In this document: piece after piece, positions 50,248 through 59,479 of the stretch | How the letters are laid out: each line of letters opens with the position of its first letter | How positions within the stretch are numbered: position 1 is the stretch's first letter | Assembly: GCF_004116405.1 (NCBI RefSeq) | Contig: NZ_SDIC01000002.1 | Span: 248,001 to 312,000 of the forward strand | Source of the DNA: Halegenticoccus tardaugens | GTDB taxonomy: Archaea; Halobacteriota; Halobacteria; Halobacteriales; Haloferacaceae | DNA: 64,000 bases | Reading direction: 5' to 3' | The notes under the pieces: model-generated | The model's input: only the letters and a program-made list of their open reading frames with translations | Database searches by the model: none | What the model was told of the DNA's origin: nothing | Made by a program: the position numbers and the translations under genes

Positions 50248-50612
50248 TCAGCTACCCACGACTACAGTCGTGGGCTTGCGGCGGCGTCTCGGCATGGACT
50301 CATGCCGACGAAAGCCGCTTGTGGCGCAGGGCCAGACGCCAGTGGCAATTTAATTAGCCGTAACCTCCACTCTACCCCGCAACCGAGGTCACGGGCGACG
50401 GAGAGGCACATGGCGTCACGTTCGCTTCGGTGGTCTGGCTTTCGGGGTCGGCTGACCACGACCCATCCATGCCGAGAAACGCAGCGTGGCCTCGGTGCCG
50501 CGCCAGCCCTCGCGGACTGTCTGTGGCCCGTCATGGACAGTCTGCATTCGTTGCGCTCGGTGTTAACTGTTCGCATGCGATTCCTCCCACGACTTCAGTC
50601 GGGGGATTCCTC
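50248..50612 (+). mobile_element. TnpB-type MITE, about 360 bp
   Basis: Left hairpin CCCACGACT/AGTCGTGGG (50255-50274) and right hairpin CCCACGACT/AGTCGGGGG (50586-50605). The stems of the two ends match, as in the 400-bp MITEs. The interior encodes nothing recognised and does not align obviously with the other MITE bodies. It begins about 25 bases past the FAD gene. Confidence 0.55.
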
Positions 50613-50659
50613 GATACCGCGATTTGAATGCTTGATTGTGGGGCTACCTGATTCGAGGA

Positions 50660-51225
50660 GAGAGTCCCGCCGTTTACGGCGAGCGTGAATCCAACCACTT
50701 TCAGCGCGAACCACGTGCTTATGCTGGCCGGGGTCGTCTCTCCGGTAACTCAACGCGGAAAACTGGAGGTGGTTTGGCGTTCCTCCCGTCGGCGTGGTCG
50801 ATAAGACACCTTCGACCGGACTCGCGTCCACCGACGCACCCGCCGAAAGGCAGGTATCAAAAACGCGAGCCTGCCGCGCTTGAGCGTCACCGTTGTGTCA
50901 GAGAGGTGACGCAGGTCGATGGCACGACCCGTGCTCGGACGCCTCGAAAGGGTCGTCCGGGGGCATCCCCCAACTCCCTCGTGGACGACGGGGATGCACG
51001 GTGCAAGGAGATACCGCGTCCCTCGGGACGCCGAAGACGCCACATCCCTCACGGGACTCACGTACTGCGCACAAACAGAGACACCCCGCGCAAGCGGGTG
51101 GATTTGCCCCCGTCGGACGCCCCGGAGTCCCACGCACCATTTTGCGAGGTGCGATGGCCGGGGCGACCCCGAGCGCGGATGGGGAAACCCCACCGTTCAC
51201 GGCGGGGAGGATGTCATCACACTCC
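50660..51225 (+). mobile_element. TnpB-type MITE or decayed element, about 560 bp
   Basis: Left-end-like hairpin CCCGCCGT/ACGGCGAG (50666-50683) and right hairpin CCCCACCGT/ACGGCGGGG (51188-51207) followed by AGGATGTCATCAC. Interior is high in GC with long open frames in several phases but no recognisable protein. Sits directly after the 50248 element. Confidence 0.5.
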
Positions 51226-51409
51226 ATCGAGCATGTCCTGCAACTTAGGGGCCGAACCGACAAGGCCGACGACCTGCCCAGTCCATCTCTACAATCTGTC
51301 GACTGATTCCGTATCCACACGCCGTCCCGTCGTCTTCGGGTGGGTATCGGAACATTCGGAACCGACACCCATCGGCCTATGTCCCGTCTCCACACAGTAT
51401 CGACCGTCC
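51226..51409. other. Spacer
   Basis: 184 bases between the MITE and the zinc protein gene. An open frame continues through it from upstream, but codon use and lack of similarity argue it is not coding. Promoter not obvious. Confidence 0.3.
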
Positions 51410-51889
51410 ATGTCGATTGACTCCACAGAACTCACGTCCAAGACGATGGCACGTCAGGGCGAACATTCACTCTGCGAACACTGTGGCGATTGTCACCCTC
51501 GCTGGGAATACACGGAAACACTCGAAGACAGCCTTCCACACCTCACGTGTCCAAGCTGCGGCGGGACGTTCAGCTACTGGACGCATCTCGACGTCCACAC
51601 TGGGCTGTTCGTTACGATCAACAGATACCGCCACGGAGACCACGCCGCGAACATGGCCCAGGCGATCACTCGCTACGAACAGGGAACCCGAGAACTCGTG
51701 GCCTTAGATGCCGAGTGCACCAGAGCCCTCTACTGTAACACTGCGGCAGAGACACTCGTTGCCGTTGAGTTCAACAAACATGGTGTGTCCAAATCTGGAG
51801 AACGGGTTGCAGACGTGAGTGACGCACGCGCGTGGATCGATGCCTTCGGAGATGATCTTGCGTGGATCCATCCACGGTATCTCGACTAA
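51410..51889 (+). CDS. Haloarchaeal zinc-ribbon protein of unknown function
   Basis: 159 residues from ATG 51410. Zinc-ribbon pair CEHCGDCHP (about residues 22-30) and CPSCGG (about 47-52). Then a helical middle (ANMAQAITRYEQGTRELVAL), a Cys pair (ECTRALYC) and an acidic C-terminal domain ending DAFGDDLAWIHPRYLD. I do not know the family. The ribbon suggests nucleic-acid or protein binding. Located among MITEs and broken signalling genes. Confidence 0.6.
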   Translation: MSIDSTELTSKTMARQGEHSLCEHCGDCHPRWEYTETLEDSLPHLTCPSCGGTFSYWTHLDVHTGLFVTINRYRHGDHAANMAQAITRYEQGTRELVALDAECTRALYCNTAAETLVAVEFNKHGVSKSGERVADVSDARAWIDAFGDDLAWIHPRYLD

Positions 51890-52084
51890 TGCAGAAGACC
51901 CTCCGAGAAGCCACGCTCTGGCCGTGTTGAACCTCAAGCGGTCTTTAAGATGGGTGGGTGCGTTACCACGCAAAAGGGATTCACTACCGACTGAGTATGT
52001 GCTAGGAGCTCATAATCCGCACACCTGGAACCGTATTGACACGTAGAGGCAAATTTTTCTCCACGTCACACCAACCGAGGAGGT

Positions 52085-52546
52085 ATGACCGACGACTCGG
52101 AGCAGCCAGAAAACGGGGGAAACCTGCAACGAAGCGTCGATGACTACATCCGGAGTGCTCACTCGCCTCCTGCAGAGATCTTGGAGTTAGATTTCGTCTA
52201 TGAGGCACTCGCCCACCCGAGACGGCGGTACATCATCTAGTCGCTCCTCTCGAGCTCGCGCTGGACGCTCAAAGAGTTGGCGACGGAGCTCGTCGCCTGG
52301 GAACGTGACATCCCCGAAGAGGATATCACAGCCACCGCTCGCGACGAGATGTACGTCTCGTTATACCACACTCACGTCCCAAAGCTGGTCAATTTGGATA
52401 TTATCGAGGTCGAGGACGGCGAGACTGAAAAAATACTCGTCGCGGACAAAAACGCCGTGCAGGTGCTCGCCGTCCCCGAAGGGGCAGGAGCGAGTCTTGA
52501 CGCCGCCCAAGAAACACATGCGCAAAGAGACTACGAACAGGGATAA
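52085..52546 (+). pseudogene. DUF7344-type winged-helix protein with in-frame amber codon
   Basis: Intact frame of 153 codons broken only by TAG at 52238-52240. Reads SVDDYIRSAHSPPAEILELD, FVYEALAHPRRRYII, TAG, SLLSSSRWTLKELATELVAW, EDITATARDEMYVSLYHTHV, KLVNLDIIEVEDG. The family has Tyr at the position of the stop (ALAHPRRRYxxYxL), so one base change (TAC/TAT to TAG) explains it. The rest shows no decay, so it is either a young pseudogene or a gene read through. Ends with VLAVPEGAGASLDAAQETHA. Confidence 0.75.
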
Positions 52547-52580
52547 ACACGACCAAGAATAAGAAAACTCACAACCAGGA

Positions 52581-53446
52581 GTGACGCTAGTGGACGAGAA
52601 ACCAGCCGATTCACGTCCTTCACACGAGACCGACCACACCGAACCCAAACCCGCACCCGCCGACAGGCGAATGGATGCTCCAACGCCCAGAGAAATCTCT
52701 GATGGTGATGGATGCTGGACCTTCGTGATACAAACTCACTATGACCCTACCGAGCCTCGCGACTTAACCACCCTGATTATGAGTGCGATCACTGAGACCG
52801 AGAACGTCTCACTGACCAACATCACGCACCCACGATTATACGAACTAGTGGATGTTACAGGATTTCAGGTGAGACAGCCCACGACTTGAGTCGTGGGATG
52901 AATCGCCGTCATCGTCTCCTTTCAGTGTGTGGCATAGTCTTAGGTGCTCTCCGCGCGGTTCTCTGTACATCCGACGCGGCACGTCCGCGCTCATACTGGG
53001 ACAATCGGACACATTCGGACCTCCCGACCGAGGCTCGACGGTACCCCGTCGGAATACCTCACGTCAGGTACCGACGCTACATCCCCAAGTACCTCCGAAT
53101 CCGTCGACACACCTCGTAATCCACTTGGAAACGAGTGGAGTAGTGGTGTTGAGGATAGGAGTAACGGCCGTTTGGCCCGGCCAGCACCTCGTTGGTGTGC
53201 GAACCGTACCCATCCTAACTCAACGGGCCGTCGCTCGTGGGAATCCCACGACTGTAGTCGTGGGAGGAGGTCAAAACCATAGAACGTACTCTCTTCGACC
53301 GCTCTGAGACGGTCGAAACCAACACGGACGCGACCGTCGAATTCCAGTACAAGCAATACAAGGTGCGCGTCGAAGCCGACGGCTGGGTAACTGTCTTTGA
53401 TCGCTCCACGGAAGGAGCGACTGACGGAAAAACAGAGAAGATGTGA
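52581..53446 (+). pseudogene. HalOD1-domain protein interrupted by a MITE
   Basis: The first part (GTG 52581 to about 52868) has a linker then WTFVIQTHYDPTEPRDLTTL and TETENVSLTNITHPRLYELV, the first half of the HalOD1 output domain. The second half resumes at about 53281: TLFDRSETVETNTDATVEFQ, YKQYKVRVEADGWVTVFDR. Between them is the MITE at 52869-53280. Joining the pieces restores a normal HalOD1 domain in phase ignoring the insert. HalOD1 is a haloarchaeal output domain of signalling proteins. Confidence 0.8.
52869..53280 (+). mobile_element. About 410-bp MITE with matched terminal hairpins (copy B), inside a HalOD1 gene
   Basis: Left hairpin CCCACGACT/AGTCGTGGG (52878-52897) then GATGAATCGCCGTC. 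Right hairpin CCCACGACT/AGTCGTGGG (53245-53264) then AGGAGGTCA. The interior aligns over its full length with the MITE at 12507 (minus strand), where both hairpins have the stem CCTCGCCCT/AGGGCGGGG instead. The two ends of each copy agree with one another but not with the other copy. It splits a HalOD1 domain, which fixes its borders to within a few bases. Confidence 0.85.
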
Positions 53447-53496
53447 AGCCAAGGAGGTGAAAACATATCAGACGAAAGTGGGCTGGACTCACAACT

Positions 53497-53793
53497 GACT
53501 CGTTTCCACGGCTGGAGAACCTCGTCAGTCGGTATCACTATAACCGAGATGAAACGTTCGATTTGACGGCTGCCATCCTCAAAGCCGTCGCCAAAGCCGA
53601 AAGGGTTGACATCCTGTCCATCACTGGATCGCCGCTCTTGTACGACTCGGTTGACGCGGTGGCTCTCGAAAAATCCCTGTTTACCGGTTCGACGAGTGCT
53701 GTCCCTCGAGTAGTCCAGTTTTCATTTTACGACTATGAGATCACCGTTGAGAGCGATGGCTGGATTCAGGTGTATGAGCCAACACGTGAGTGA
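53497..53793 (+). pseudogene. Second HalOD1-domain protein, start not resolved
   Basis: Frame gives SRYHYNRDETFDLTAAILKA, VAKAERVDILSITGSPLLYD, then VVQFSFYDYEITVESDGWIQ. A complete HalOD1 domain, paralogous to the interrupted one upstream. The similarity begins before the first possible start (TTG 53563) and no ATG/GTG is in frame upstream, while a good start context (ATATCAGACGAAAGTG) lies in another frame, so a frameshift near 53490-53510 is likely. Functional if an undetected start exists. Confidence 0.6.
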
Positions 53794-53851
53794 CTCTCGC
53801 TAACTTGTCCAAGTGGACGTAAACCGCGTCCACCGATCTGATAATTGTCCG

Positions 53852-54868
53852 TCACCCACGAGGAGCTGATTCGCAGACGTGCTCGTCGCCGTGATCGGGT
53901 GGGACGGGTAACCCGCGCAGTCTTCGAACTTCGTACTCGAGGTTGCGTCGCTCGACGAGGCCGAAGCCGACGACGATGACTGCGAAGCCCAAGACGGTTC
54001 GGATGGGGATCGCCTCGCCGAGGACGACCGTGCCGACGCCCGTGGCCACGAGCGGCACCGAATAGCTGATGAGGTTTGCTCGAACCGGCCCGGCGCGGTC
54101 GATGAGACCGTAGTACGCTGGGAACGCAAGCGCCGTCGCGGGCAGACCGACCCAGAGAACGGCGACGAGCGCCCGGAGCGTTGGGGTGACGTCGGTCGGC
54201 GATTCGCCCATCAGCAGGCTGAGCCCGTGGACCAATCCAGCGGCGAGTACGAGCGCCCACGCCGTCATGCCGAGACCCGGGATCGAGCGATCGGTCCGGC
54301 GCAGGAGGACGCTCCCGAACGCCGCCGCGACCGCAGCACCGCCGACCAGAGCGACGCCGAGGGCGGTCTCTTCACCGGTCGTCGAGAGTGAGTTCAATCC
54401 GACGATGATCGCCACGCCGACCACGCCGAGCAGGATGCCGACCATTCCGACGAGGTCGACGCGCTCTTCAGGCAACAGCGCCAGCGCAAACAGCGGTGCT
54501 AGGACGGGAACGAGGCTGAAGATGACCGCGGCGGTCCCGGTGGTAAGGTATTGCTGCCCCGAAAAGAGGAGCGTGGCGTTCAACCCTGACAGGAAGACGC
54601 CGGCGATCGCGACCGCGATCACGTCGTTTCGGGTGTGCGGCCGCCAGTAGCCGCCGCGCCGGTAGACGTACGCGAGCAGGACGGCCGCTCCGATGTCGTA
54701 GCGAATCGCGGCGAAAAGCACCGGCGGGAGATCGACCAACCCGGCCTTGATGCCGACGAAGGCGGTACCGAAGGTCAACGAGGCGACGACGAACAACAGG
54801 AGTGTCCGACGACCCGATTCCGTTTCCGCTTCGTCCTCGTTCGCGGTCCGGCCGCCCGTGGCACTCAT
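53852..54868 (-). CDS. EamA/DMT-family transporter
   Basis: 338 residues from ATG 54868 (SATGGRTANEDE...). Ten hydrophobic segments in two EamA repeats: FVVASLTFGTAFVGIKAGLV at the first, RYDIGAAVLLAYVY, GTAAVIFSLVPVLAPLFALA, then LVAVLWVGLPATALAFPAYY and SYSVPLVATGVGTVVLGEAI in the second. DMT exporters move amino acids, metabolites or drugs. The region from here to 59271 has a much stronger GC bias than the catabolic clusters. Confidence 0.88.
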   Translation of the reverse strand: MSATGGRTANEDEAETESGRRTLLLFVVASLTFGTAFVGIKAGLVDLPPVLFAAIRYDIGAAVLLAYVYRRGGYWRPHTRNDVIAVAIAGVFLSGLNATLLFSGQQYLTTGTAAVIFSLVPVLAPLFALALLPEERVDLVGMVGILLGVVGVAIIVGLNSLSTTGEETALGVALVGGAAVAAAFGSVLLRRTDRSIPGLGMTAWALVLAAGLVHGLSLLMGESPTDVTPTLRALVAVLWVGLPATALAFPAYYGLIDRAGPVRANLISYSVPLVATGVGTVVLGEAIPIRTVLGFAVIVVGFGLVERRNLEYEVRRLRGLPVPPDHGDEHVCESAPRG

Positions 54869-54992
54869 ACTATTCGTACGCCAACCGAGCGCATAAGGGT
54901 GCTGAGGGGAAGCTCCACCGGAAACACGTTTCGTCTCGCTCACCGCAGCGGCGATTCGATCGTACGCGCTGGGGCACGCGACGGAAGCGTGA

Positions 54993-57707
54993 TCAGCGCC
55001 GGAATACGCCGAGCAGTTTGTAGTCGTGATCGGGGGTGTACCGACGGAACAGCAGGCTGTTGGTCAGGACGGACACGCTGGAGAACGCCATCGCGGCGGC
55101 CGCCAGAACCGGCTGGAGCAGCCCGAGCGACGCAAGTGGAATCAGCGTCGCGTTGTACCCGAGCGCCCAGCCGAGATTTTGCTTGATCTTCGCCAGCGTC
55201 GCGTCGGAGATTCGAACCGCCTTCACCACGTCGAGTGGGTCGTCGCGCATCAGCGTCACGTCGGCCGCTTCAATGGCCACGTCCGTTCCGCTCCCGATCG
55301 CCGTGCCGACGTACGCCACCGCCAGCGCCGGTGCGTCGTTCACCCCGTCGCCGACCATCATCGCGCGCCGTCCCTCGTTTTGAATCCTCCCGATGGCCTC
55401 CGACTTGTCCTCCGGGAGCACCTCCGCGCGAACGTCCTCGGGGCCGATGCCGACCCGCTCGGCGACGGCGCGCGCGGTGCGCTCGTTGTCCCCTGTGATC
55501 ATCAGCACGTCGACGCCGCGCTCCTGCAGCGCGGCGACCGCCCGCGCCGCGTTCTCCTTGACCGTGTCGGCGTTGGCGACGACGCCCGCGAGTTCGCCCT
55601 CGTTCGTGCCCACCGGCACACGGGCAACGAGCATCGCAGTCTTCCCCTCGTTTTCGAGGCGTTCCATCGTCGGCTCGGCCGTCGACGGATCGACGCCGTT
55701 GTCGCGCAGCAGCTTGCGGTTTCCGACCAGCACCTCCCCGCCGTCGACCGTTGCTCGGACGCCGTGTCCCGGGACGTTCTCGAAGTCTGCAGGGTCACTC
55801 ACGTCAAGGCCGCGTTCCGCGGCTCCCCCGACGATGGCGCGGGCGAGCGGGTGTTCGCTCCCGCTCTCGGCCGTCGCCGCGAGCCGGAGCACCTCGTCCT
55901 CGGAGAGGCGGTCTCGCGCGGCGAGTTGGCCGCCGTCCGCCGTCGGATTGCGACCACCGGTCTCCGCGCCGGCGGCATCCGCCTCGCCGTCTCCGCTCCC
56001 CACGTCGCCGCCATCACCCCTCGCGTCGCTGCCGTCACCCCCCGCGTCGCCACCGTCGGTGATCGCTCCCCCCTCGGCGTCAAAGGCGATCACGTCGGTC
56101 AGCTCCATTTCGCCCTCGGTGAGCGTCCCCGTCTTGTCGAAGACGACCGCGTCTACGTCCTTGGCCCGTTCGAGAACGTCGCCGCCCTTGAACAGTACGC
56201 CGTTTCTCGCCCCGATCGTCGTCCCGACCATGGTCGCGGCCGGCGTCGCCAACCCCAGCGCGCAGGGACAGGCGATGAGCACCGCGCTCGCGAAGACGAT
56301 GACCGCGAATTCGAACGCGGAAAGCGCCGTCGGCCCGCCCCCGACCAGCCCCCAGACCGGTAGGGCTCCGACGAAGCCGACGAGCGCCTCGGGGAAGAGG
56401 TACCAGACCGCCCCCCACAGAATCGCGTTCAGGATGACGGCGGGGACGAAGTACGCCGAGATGCGATCCGCGAGGTTCTGGATGTCCGGTTGACGGGATT
56501 GGGCCTCCTCAACCGTCCGGACGATCTGCTGGAGCGCAGTGTCTTCCCCAATTCTCGTCGCCCTGACGACGAGGACGCCGTTCTCGTTGACCGTCGAGCC
56601 GACGACCTCGTCGCCCTCGCCCTTCTCGACCGGAACGGACTCGCCGGTGACCATCGACTCGTCGACGGCGCTCTGACCCGCTACGACGACGCCGTCGGTC
56701 GGAATCCGCTCCCCGGGTCGGACTTTCATGTGGTCGCCGACCTCGACCTCCTCCAGCGGGATCTCGGATTCGTTTCCGTCGTCGTCGACGACGGTGGCCG
56801 TCTCGGCCTCCATCTCGAGGAGCTTCCGCAGCGCGTCGCCGGCCTGTCCCTTCGAGCGCGCTTCGAGGTAGTTCCCCAGCGTGATGAACACGAGGATGAG
56901 CGCGGCGGTGTCGAAGTACATCCCGCCGGCGACGAGTCCGAGTAGGACGACCACGCTGTAGAGGTACGCCGTGGACGAACCCAGCGCGATCAGGACGTCC
57001 ATGTTGGCGGTCCCGTTCTTCGCGAGCGCCGTGTAGGAGTTCCTGTAGAACTGCCAGCCGAGCACGACCTGAACCGGCGTCGCCAGCAGGAACTCGACCC
57101 ACCCGAACTCTACGCCGAGGATTGTCTCCGGCAGCACCGCCCCCCCGAGCAAAAACCGCTCCACGATGAAGAACAGGAGCGGGGCCGAAAGCGCAGCCCC
57201 GAACAGCGTCAGCCGGAGCTGCTTTCGGACCTCGACCCGGCGCGCGGCGTCACGTCGATCTCGATCGGACTCCTCGCCGTCACCGCCGTCGCGAACGGGC
57301 GTGTAACCGGCGTTCTCGATCGCATCATAGAGATCCTCACGGGAGACGTCCCGCGGGTTGTACTCGACCTGCGCCTCGTCGGTCGCGTAGTTCGCCTCCG
57401 TCTCGACGACGCCGGGCACGGATTCGAGCGCCCGCGCCGTCGTCTCGGCGCAGTTCGCGCAGGTCATATCCGAGATGCCGATCGCGGCCGTCGCCCGCTC
57501 CGCCCGGTACCCAGCGTCGTCGATCGCGCGGTAGATCTCGACGAGCGAGACTCGCTCCGGGTCGTACTCGACGGTCCCCTCGTCCGTCGCGAAGTTGACG
57601 TTCGTCTCGAAGACGCCGTCGAGCGAACGTAACGCGTCGGTGATCGTCCCCGAGCAGTTGGCACAACTCATTCCCCGGATGTCGAGTTGCGTTTTCCGCG
57701 TAGTCAT
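54993..57707 (-). CDS. copA: Heavy-metal (copper-type) P1B-ATPase
   Basis: 904 residues from ATG 57707. Two N-terminal heavy-metal domains with GMSCANC and DMTCANC, eight membrane helices, actuator TGES loop ([20 protein letters not shown]), the transport motif CPC in [16 protein letters not shown], phosphorylation [11 protein letters not shown] motif [11 protein letters not shown], and [23 protein letters not shown] plus CxxC domains fit Cu+ export (CopA), though Ag+ is possible. A Gly/Asp-rich stretch of about 45 residues ([16 protein letters not shown]...) is inserted between the DKTG region and the nucleotide domain. Divergent from the MFS gene at 57973. Confidence 0.93.
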   Translation of the reverse strand: MTTRKTQLDIRGMSCANCSGTITDALRSLDGVFETNVNFATDEGTVEYDPERVSLVEIYRAIDDAGYRAERATAAIGISDMTCANCAETTARALESVPGVVETEANYATDEAQVEYNPRDVSREDLYDAIENAGYTPVRDGGDGEESDRDRRDAARRVEVRKQLRLTLFGAALSAPLLFFIVERFLLGGAVLPETILGVEFGWVEFLLATPVQVVLGWQFYRNSYTALAKNGTANMDVLIALGSSTAYLYSVVVLLGLVAGGMYFDTAALILVFITLGNYLEARSKGQAGDALRKLLEMEAETATVVDDDGNESEIPLEEVEVGDHMKVRPGERIPTDGVVVAGQSAVDESMVTGESVPVEKGEGDEVVGSTVNENGVLVVRATRIGEDTALQQIVRTVEEAQSRQPDIQNLADRISAYFVPAVILNAILWGAVWYLFPEALVGFVGALPVWGLVGGGPTALSAFEFAVIVFASAVLIACPCALGLATPAATMVGTTIGARNGVLFKGGDVLERAKDVDAVVFDKTGTLTEGEMELTDVIAFDAEGGAITDGGDAGGDGSDARGDGGDVGSGDGEADAAGAETGGRNPTADGGQLAARDRLSEDEVLRLAATAESGSEHPLARAIVGGAAERGLDVSDPADFENVPGHGVRATVDGGEVLVGNRKLLRDNGVDPSTAEPTMERLENEGKTAMLVARVPVGTNEGELAGVVANADTVKENAARAVAALQERGVDVLMITGDNERTARAVAERVGIGPEDVRAEVLPEDKSEAIGRIQNEGRRAMMVGDGVNDAPALAVAYVGTAIGSGTDVAIEAADVTLMRDDPLDVVKAVRISDATLAKIKQNLGWALGYNATLIPLASLGLLQPVLAAAAMAFSSVSVLTNSLLFRRYTPDHDYKLLGVFRR

Positions 57708-57972
57708 TACACTAGACGAGGCGTCCCTCATTCATGCGGTTTGTTCTTTAGAATGGTAGCGACGTACGACCCCGTACTTTCGAATCAAAAGCTGATTCCA
57801 GATATGTCTTCCAATGGGTCGTCCGATCCGCGTTTCGCCGCGGGAACGAAGACGACGACGTGCTCCGCAGACGCGAGGTCGCGATCCCCATTTCGACGGA
57901 TCCTTTCCGGATTATATATCAGGGGGCGGTCCCGAATCCATACCGGAGCACGGTCAGTGTGAGGAGTTTCGA
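57708..57972. promoter_or_regulatory. Divergent promoter region (copA / MFS)
   Basis: 265 bases. TTTGTTCTTTAGAATGG (57740-57756) lies 30-45 bases from the copA start on the minus strand. GGATTATATATCAGGGG (57909-57925) is a clear TATA box about 48-63 bases before the MFS ATG at 57973. A metal-responsive site may be here but none is recognisable. Confidence 0.45.
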
Positions 57973-59271
57973 ATGACGTCGAATCGGTTGGTCGTCGACT
58001 CGCAAGTGCTCGCCCTAGCGCTCGCTCGGATGACCGAGTCGATCGGCAACTCGTTTCTGATCGTGGTTCTCCCGCTTTTCATCGGAAGCGAGTTGATAGC
58101 CGGGAGCACGTTCGGGTTGACCGAGGTCGCCATCACCGGCATCGTCCTCTCGCTGTTCGGGTTCGTCAACAGTCCGCTACAGCCGATCACCGGGCGGCTG
58201 TCGGATCGACTGAGACGACGCAAGATCTTCGTCCTCGTCGGTCTGGTGCTCATCGGAGCCGCGAGTTTTTCGTATTCACTGGCGTCGACCTACTGGCACC
58301 TGTTCGTCCTGCGCGTGTTACAGGGGGTCGCCGGTGCGTTGATCATTCCGACAACGGTCGCGCTCGTCAACGACCTGGCGACGTCGTCGAACCGCGGCGG
58401 GAACATGGGTCTGTACAACACGTTCAGACTCGTCGGATTCGGCGTCGGACCCGTCGCGGCCGGATTCGTGGTCTCCACCGGTCCTTACGAACTCGACCTC
58501 GGGGGGATCCGAGTCGGATTCGGGGGGTTCGACGCGGCGTTCTACCTCGCCACGTTTACCGCCACTCTCAGTTTCCTCCTCGTGCTGTTTTTGATTCGGG
58601 ACCCGGAGATATCCCCGGCGACGGAGCAAGCTCCGACGGCGGAGAAAAGCGAGTCGACCGACGGATTTTCGATCTTTGACCGAACGGGTGCGGGAACGCT
58701 CGACCCCGTCTTCACCCTCGGCGTCGTCTCGTTTTTCATGGCGGTCGGAATCGCCATGTTCGCGACCCTGGGCGATATCATCAACGCCCGCCTCGATCAG
58801 GGTCCGACGCTGTTTGGCCTCCAGTTTGCCGCGTTCGTCCTCGCCCAGATACTCCTGCAAGTGCCGATCGGTCGCGCGACCGACTTCTACGGCCGGAAGG
58901 GCTTCATCGTGATCGGGATGGTCCTTCTCGTGCCCACCACGCTCGTGCAGGGGTTGCTTTACGACCCCTGGCTGATGTTCCTGGCCCGATTCGGGCAGGG
59001 CGTGGCCGGCGCGATGGTGTTCGCGCCCGCCCTCACGCTGGCCGGCGACCTCGCACCCGACCGGCGATCCGGATCGACGCTGTCGGTGTTGACGATGGCA
59101 TTCGGATTCGGTGTGGCCTTCGGGCCGTTGCTATCGGGATTTCTGGTCGCGTTCGGCTTCGTCGTCCCGTTCGCGTTCGGCGCGGTCCTCGCGGCGGTCG
59201 GCGTGGTGCTCGTCTGGACGCAGGTCGAAGAGACCGTCACGCCGCGACGTTCGCCGTTTTGGGCGGATTGA
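57973..59271 (+). CDS. MFS transporter
   Basis: 432 residues from ATG 57973; upstream in-frame sequence (57814 on) contains the TATA region and is not coding. Twelve spans. MFS marks: GRLSDRLRRRKIFVLVGLVL (loop 2-3 motif), FVLRVLQGVAGALIIPTTVA, GLYNTFRLVGFGVGPVAAGF, and in the second half GRATDFYGRKGFIVIGMVLL, FLARFGQGVAGAMVFAPALT. A drug- or metabolite-efflux type. Divergent from copA. Confidence 0.88.
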   Translation: MTSNRLVVDSQVLALALARMTESIGNSFLIVVLPLFIGSELIAGSTFGLTEVAITGIVLSLFGFVNSPLQPITGRLSDRLRRRKIFVLVGLVLIGAASFSYSLASTYWHLFVLRVLQGVAGALIIPTTVALVNDLATSSNRGGNMGLYNTFRLVGFGVGPVAAGFVVSTGPYELDLGGIRVGFGGFDAAFYLATFTATLSFLLVLFLIRDPEISPATEQAPTAEKSESTDGFSIFDRTGAGTLDPVFTLGVVSFFMAVGIAMFATLGDIINARLDQGPTLFGLQFAAFVLAQILLQVPIGRATDFYGRKGFIVIGMVLLVPTTLVQGLLYDPWLMFLARFGQGVAGAMVFAPALTLAGDLAPDRRSGSTLSVLTMAFGFGVAFGPLLSGFLVAFGFVVPFAFGAVLAAVGVVLVWTQVEETVTPRRSPFWAD

Positions 59272-59342
59272 TCGTGAGGCGCTGGTTGCGATCCTCATCG
59301 AGCGCCGAGTTCTCGGTCGAGGACGTGGCGTCGGTCTTGGCC

Positions 59343-59375
59343 ATTGACATCCTCCTGCGCGTTTACGCGCAGGAA
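59343..59375 (-). repeat. Solo right-end hairpin of a TnpB-type element
   Basis: On the minus strand: CCTGCGCG/CGCGCAGG with a four-base loop (59354-59373), then AGGATGTCAAT. The stem sequence is unlike any other copy. No element body adjoins it. About 70 bases past the MFS stop. Confidence 0.5.
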
Positions 59376-59479
59376 TCATCCGAACATATTATTCCACAGA
59401 CTATTCCATAGAGTTACAATACTGGTCGAAGACACTACTGGTTGCAATGTTAGATAGTGGGGTTTTTTCTCATTGCAGG

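Noticed and set aside
50636-51889. A 417-residue open frame
   Set aside because: The first 258 codons cross a MITE right end and have no protein-like character; the real gene begins at ATG 51410.
52238-52240. Amber codon as pyrrolysine
   Set aside because: Pyrrolysine systems are not expected in haloarchaea and no pyl genes are seen; the position is normally Tyr.
55026-56493. Long open frames antisense to copA (445 and 366 codons)
   Set aside because: Shadows of a very GC-rich gene; the minus-strand copA has all family motifs.
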